A stretch of DNA of 7,117 bases. It comes from an uncultured Blautia sp. GTDB lineage: Bacteria; Bacillota; Clostridia; Lachnospirales; Lachnospiraceae. The notes below the pieces were generated by a model. That model ran no database searches, was not told the DNA's origin, and worked only from the letters and a program-made list of their open reading frames with translations. The stretch is from positions 1-7,117 of the forward strand of contig URWL01000098.1 in NCBI GenBank assembly GCA_900551465.1. The letters are read 5' to 3'. Made by a program: the position numbers and the translations under genes. Each line of letters opens with the position of its first letter. The first letter of the stretch is position 1. This document shows, one piece after another, positions 4,884-7,117 of the stretch.

Positions 4884-6290
4884 ATGAGGCTTTTTAATAC
4901 CATGACACGGAGAAAAGAAGAATTCGTGCCTCTGGAAGAGGGAAAAGTTCGGATGTATGTGTGCGGTCCGACGGTTTATAATCTGATTCATATCGGAAAT
5001 GCCCGACCTATGATCATTTTTGATACCGTACGCCGCTATATGGAGTATAAGGGATATGAAGTTAATTTTGTATCTAATTTTACAGATGTAGATGACAAGA
5101 TAATAAAAAAAGCCATAGAAGAAGGCGTCAGTGCAGATGAAATTTCCAGCCGCTATATTGAAGAATGCAAAAAAGATATGGCAGGAATGAATGTAAAGCC
5201 GGCTACCACTCATCCGCAGGCTACGCAGGAAATCAATGGAATGATCGATATGATCCAGACGCTGATCGACAAAGGCTATGCATATCCGGCAGCAGATGGA
5301 ACAGTGTATTTCCGGGTGAAGAAATTTAAAGAATATGGAAAGCTTTCTCATAAGAATCTGGACGATCTCCAGTCAGGTTTCCGTGCGCTGCAGGTTTCCG
5401 GTGAGGAACAGAAAGAAGATCCAATGGATTTTGTTCTCTGGAAACCTAAAAAAGAAGGAGAACCTTTCTGGACTTCTCCATGGTGTGACGGACGTCCGGG
5501 ATGGCATATCGAATGTTCTGTAATGGCGAAAAAATATCTTGGAGAAGAAATCGATATCCATGCAGGCGGAGAAGACCTGATCTTTCCTCATCATGAAAAT
5601 GAGATCGCGCAGAGTGAATGCTGCAACGGCAAAATATTTGCAAAATATTGGATGCATAATGGTTTCCTGAATATTGACAACCGTAAGATGTCCAAATCTC
5701 TTGGCAACTTCCGCACTGTCAGAGAAATCAGCCAGCAGTATGATCTGCAGGTGCTGAGATTCTTTATGCTGAACGCACATTACAGAAGTCCGCTGAATTT
5801 CAGTGCAGATCTTATGGATGCTGCCAGAAATTCTCTTGAACGTATTGTTGAAGGCGCAGCACGCTTAAAAGACCGTAAGGCTGCAAATACAAACATTATG
5901 ACTGAGGAAGAAAAAGAACTTCTTCGGCAGGCAGATACATTCCGGGAAAAATTTGAAGGAGCTATGGATGACGATTTTAATACGGCAGATGCTCTGGCAG
6001 CAATTTTTGAACTTGTAAAATTTGCAAATACAAATGTGGATGAGGCAAGCAGCGGAGAATTTGCAGGAAATCTCCTTGACATGCTTGTAAAGCTTGCTGA
6101 TGTATTGGGACTGATCGTTTTGAAAAAAGAAGAAGTTCTGGATTCCAGTATTGAAGAACTGATTGAGGAACGTCAGGCAGCCAGAAAAGCCAGGGACTTT
6201 GCAAAAGCCGATGAGATCCGTGATAAACTTCTTGAAATGGGAATCGAGCTGAAAGATACTCGTGAGGGAGTAAAATGGAAACGAATTTAA
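4884..6290 (+). CDS. cysS: Cysteinyl-tRNA synthetase
   Basis: The protein has 468 residues, normal for the family. It charges tRNA-Cys with cysteine using ATP and is a class I synthetase acting in the cytosol as a monomer. Zinc ligands are C27 (Y-V-C-G-P-T-V-Y), C211 (G-W-H-I-E-C-S), H236 and E240 (F-P-H-H-E-N-E), matching C28, C209, H234 and E238 of E. coli. The class I signature is H36-I-G-N39, a usual CysRS variant of HIGH, and the second is K268-M-S-K-S272. The catalytic domain is followed by the helical DALR domain (about 345-410), with M361-D-D-D-F-N-T-A-D-A. The C-terminal part (about 420-468) contains the R-x-x-A-R-x-x-x-D-F-x-x-A-D-x-I-R-D motif that contacts the tRNA anticodon. The end overlaps mrnC by 16 bases. 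Expression is probably from the operon promoter. Confidence 0.98.
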   Translation: MRLFNTMTRRKEEFVPLEEGKVRMYVCGPTVYNLIHIGNARPMIIFDTVRRYMEYKGYEVNFVSNFTDVDDKIIKKAIEEGVSADEISSRYIEECKKDMAGMNVKPATTHPQATQEINGMIDMIQTLIDKGYAYPAADGTVYFRVKKFKEYGKLSHKNLDDLQSGFRALQVSGEEQKEDPMDFVLWKPKKEGEPFWTSPWCDGRPGWHIECSVMAKKYLGEEIDIHAGGEDLIFPHHENEIAQSECCNGKIFAKYWMHNGFLNIDNRKMSKSLGNFRTVREISQQYDLQVLRFFMLNAHYRSPLNFSADLMDAARNSLERIVEGAARLKDRKAANTNIMTEEEKELLRQADTFREKFEGAMDDDFNTADALAAIFELVKFANTNVDEASSGEFAGNLLDMLVKLADVLGLIVLKKEEVLDSSIEELIEERQAARKARDFAKADEIRDKLLEMGIELKDTREGVKWKRI

Positions 6291-6700
6291 ACGAGCTTAA
6301 GGAACTTTTCCATCTGAAGGATCAGGATATCAGAAGCTATTCTCCCTTGACACTGGCATATATTGGAGATGGGGTATATGAACTGGTTATCCGGACGATT
6401 CTTGTAAAAAAGGGGAATTGTCCTGTAAACCGACTGCATAAAAAAGCCAGCAGTCTGGTAAAAGCTGCTGCACAGTCGGGAATCATGGAAGTGATCGAGG
6501 AAAAACTGACGCCAGAAGAACTCAGTGTATATCGAAGAGGCAGAAACGCACATTCTCCTACTATGGCAAAACATGCTACTATGGCCGACTACCGCAGGGC
6601 AACAGGATTTGAGGCTTTGATAGGCTATTTGTATCTGAAAGAAGAATATACGCGAATGATTACATTGATACGCATGGGAATCAGGGAGGAAGATATATGA
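6275..6700 (+). CDS. mrnC: Mini-ribonuclease 3 (23S rRNA maturation)
   Basis: The protein has 141 residues, typical for the family. Mini-RNase III is a dimeric RNase III catalytic domain without the double-stranded RNA-binding domain; in Bacillus it trims the 5' and 3' ends of 23S rRNA precursor on the assembling large subunit. Visible marks are A28-Y-I-G-D32-G-V-Y-E36, which holds the catalytic aspartate and a conserved acidic residue, R88-G-R-N-A-H-S-P (88-95), and A104-D-Y-R-x-A-T-G-F-E113-A-L-I-G-Y-L-Y-L, the RNase III C-terminal metal-binding helix with E113. The start overlaps the end of cysS by 16 bases, and its binding site GAGGGAG (6264-6270) lies inside cysS, 4 bases before the ATG. 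Its own stop overlaps the rlmB start (ATGA, 6697-6700). Both overlaps suggest coupled translation. Confidence 0.95.
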   Translation: METNLNELKELFHLKDQDIRSYSPLTLAYIGDGVYELVIRTILVKKGNCPVNRLHKKASSLVKAAAQSGIMEVIEEKLTPEELSVYRRGRNAHSPTMAKHATMADYRRATGFEALIGYLYLKEEYTRMITLIRMGIREEDI

Positions 6701-7117
6701 GTGAACAGGTAGAAGGAAGAAATGCAGTTCTTGAGGCATTTCGTTCCGGAAGATGTGTGGATAAGCTGTTTATACTGGATGGATGTCAGGATGGACCGGT
6801 CCGTACCATTGCCAGAGAAGCGCGAAAAAAAGATACGATCATCAATTATGTTTCTAAGGAACGGCTGGATCAGCTCAGTGAGACAAAGGCTCATCAGGGT
6901 GTGATCGCACAGGTGGCAGCTTATGAATATTCTACAGTAGAGGAAATTCTTGCAAAAGCAGAAGAGAAAGGGGAACCGCCTTTTCTGGTACTTTTGGATA
7001 ATGTAGAGGATCCTCATAATCTGGGAGCGATTATCCGAACTGCTAATCTTGCAGGCGCCCACGGTGTTATCATTCCCAAAAGACGTTCGGTAGGTCTGAC
7101 CTCTACAGTTGCAAAAA
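6697..7117 (+). CDS. rlmB: 23S rRNA 2'-O-ribose methyltransferase, RlmB/TrmH (SpoU) family, N-terminal part (3' end outside window)
   Basis: The first 140 residues are visible and the frame is open at the right edge. RlmB transfers a methyl group from S-adenosylmethionine to the 2'-O of G2251 (E. coli numbering) in the peptidyl-transferase loop of 23S rRNA. Residues 1 to about 75 form the SpoU substrate-binding domain, with E6-G-R-N-A-V-x-E-A and H66-Q-G-V. The SPOUT catalytic domain then starts: L99-L-D-N-V-x-D-P-H-N108-L-G110-A-I-I-R114-T-A is motif 1 with the catalytic N and R, followed by G-A-H-G-V-I-I-P-K and the S-V-x-L-T-x-T-V-x-K segment. The later motifs 2 and 3 fall outside. The ATG at 6697 overlaps the mrnC stop and has GGGAGG (6684-6689) 7 bases upstream. 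Pairing with mrnC fits a shared role in 23S rRNA maturation. The exact target nucleotide is inferred from the family and gene order. Confidence 0.95.
   Translation, partial: MSEQVEGRNAVLEAFRSGRCVDKLFILDGCQDGPVRTIAREARKKDTIINYVSKERLDQLSETKAHQGVIAQVAAYEYSTVEEILAKAEEKGEPPFLVLLDNVEDPHNLGAIIRTANLAGAHGVIIPKRRSVGLTSTVAK

Noticed and set aside
4857..5351. Open reading frame on the - strand over the start of cysS
   Set aside because: It is antisense to highly conserved synthetase motifs, and its phenylalanine- and isoleucine-rich composition is typical of shadow frames here.
6722..6904. Short + strand open reading frame in another frame inside rlmB
   Set aside because: It lies fully within rlmB, whose frame from 6697 to the window edge has the conserved N-x-G-x-x-x-R motif.
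6625..7062. Open reading frame on the - strand over the end of mrnC and the start of rlmB
   Set aside because: The + strand frame from 6697 carries clear SpoU methyltransferase motifs, so the antisense frame is a shadow.
1..7117. Mobile element, phage, defence system or CRISPR array
   Set aside because: No transposase, integrase, regularly spaced DNA repeats or defence-type domains are visible. The Rad3-type helicase alone, next to housekeeping genes, is not enough to claim a defence system.

Overview
The window looks like ordinary chromosome from a low-to-moderate GC Gram-positive anaerobe of the class Clostridia, most likely the family Lachnospiraceae. This is inferred from the strong AGGAGG-type ribosome binding sites, the codon use, the ispF-cysS-mrnC-rlmB gene order (a shortened form of the Bacillus ispDF-gltX-cysE-cysS-mrnC-rlmB cluster), and a bacterial AraM-type glycerol-1-phosphate dehydrogenase. 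All genes read on the + strand. I see no mobile element, CRISPR array, tRNA, rRNA or phage gene, and no gene-free stretch over 300 bases.

Left part (1-2436): the C-terminal part of a Rad3/DinG-type DNA helicase enters from outside the window and stops at 887. A near-consensus sigma-A promoter overlaps its stop codon and should drive a secreted protein of 480 residues (994-2436). That protein combines tandem aromatic-rich repeats, resembling cell-wall-binding repeats, with a penicillin-recognising serine hydrolase domain. The leader between promoter and gene holds a nested inverted repeat.

Middle (2437-3000): ridA (2527-2904) appears to be its own transcription unit, with a promoter in the AT-rich gap before it and a clear intrinsic terminator after it. 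A -10 element for the next operon lies 15 bases beyond the terminator's T tract.

Right part (3042-7117): a tight five-gene operon. It holds a glycerol-1-phosphate dehydrogenase (egsA/araM type), ispF (MEP isoprenoid pathway), cysS (cysteinyl-tRNA synthetase), mrnC (Mini-RNase III, 23S rRNA maturation) and rlmB (23S rRNA 2'-O-methyltransferase, cut by the window end). Genes are separated by 2 bases or overlap, apart from a 94-base structured gap before cysS. The last three genes serve translation and ribosome maturation. The first two make glycerol-1-phosphate and isoprenoid precursors, which together are the building blocks of prenylated glycerol-1-phosphate lipids.

I found no convincing new multi-gene system. 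The best leads are the domain architecture and missing general-base glutamate of the serine hydrolase, the coupling of the glycerol-1-phosphate dehydrogenase to ispF, and two structured leaders.
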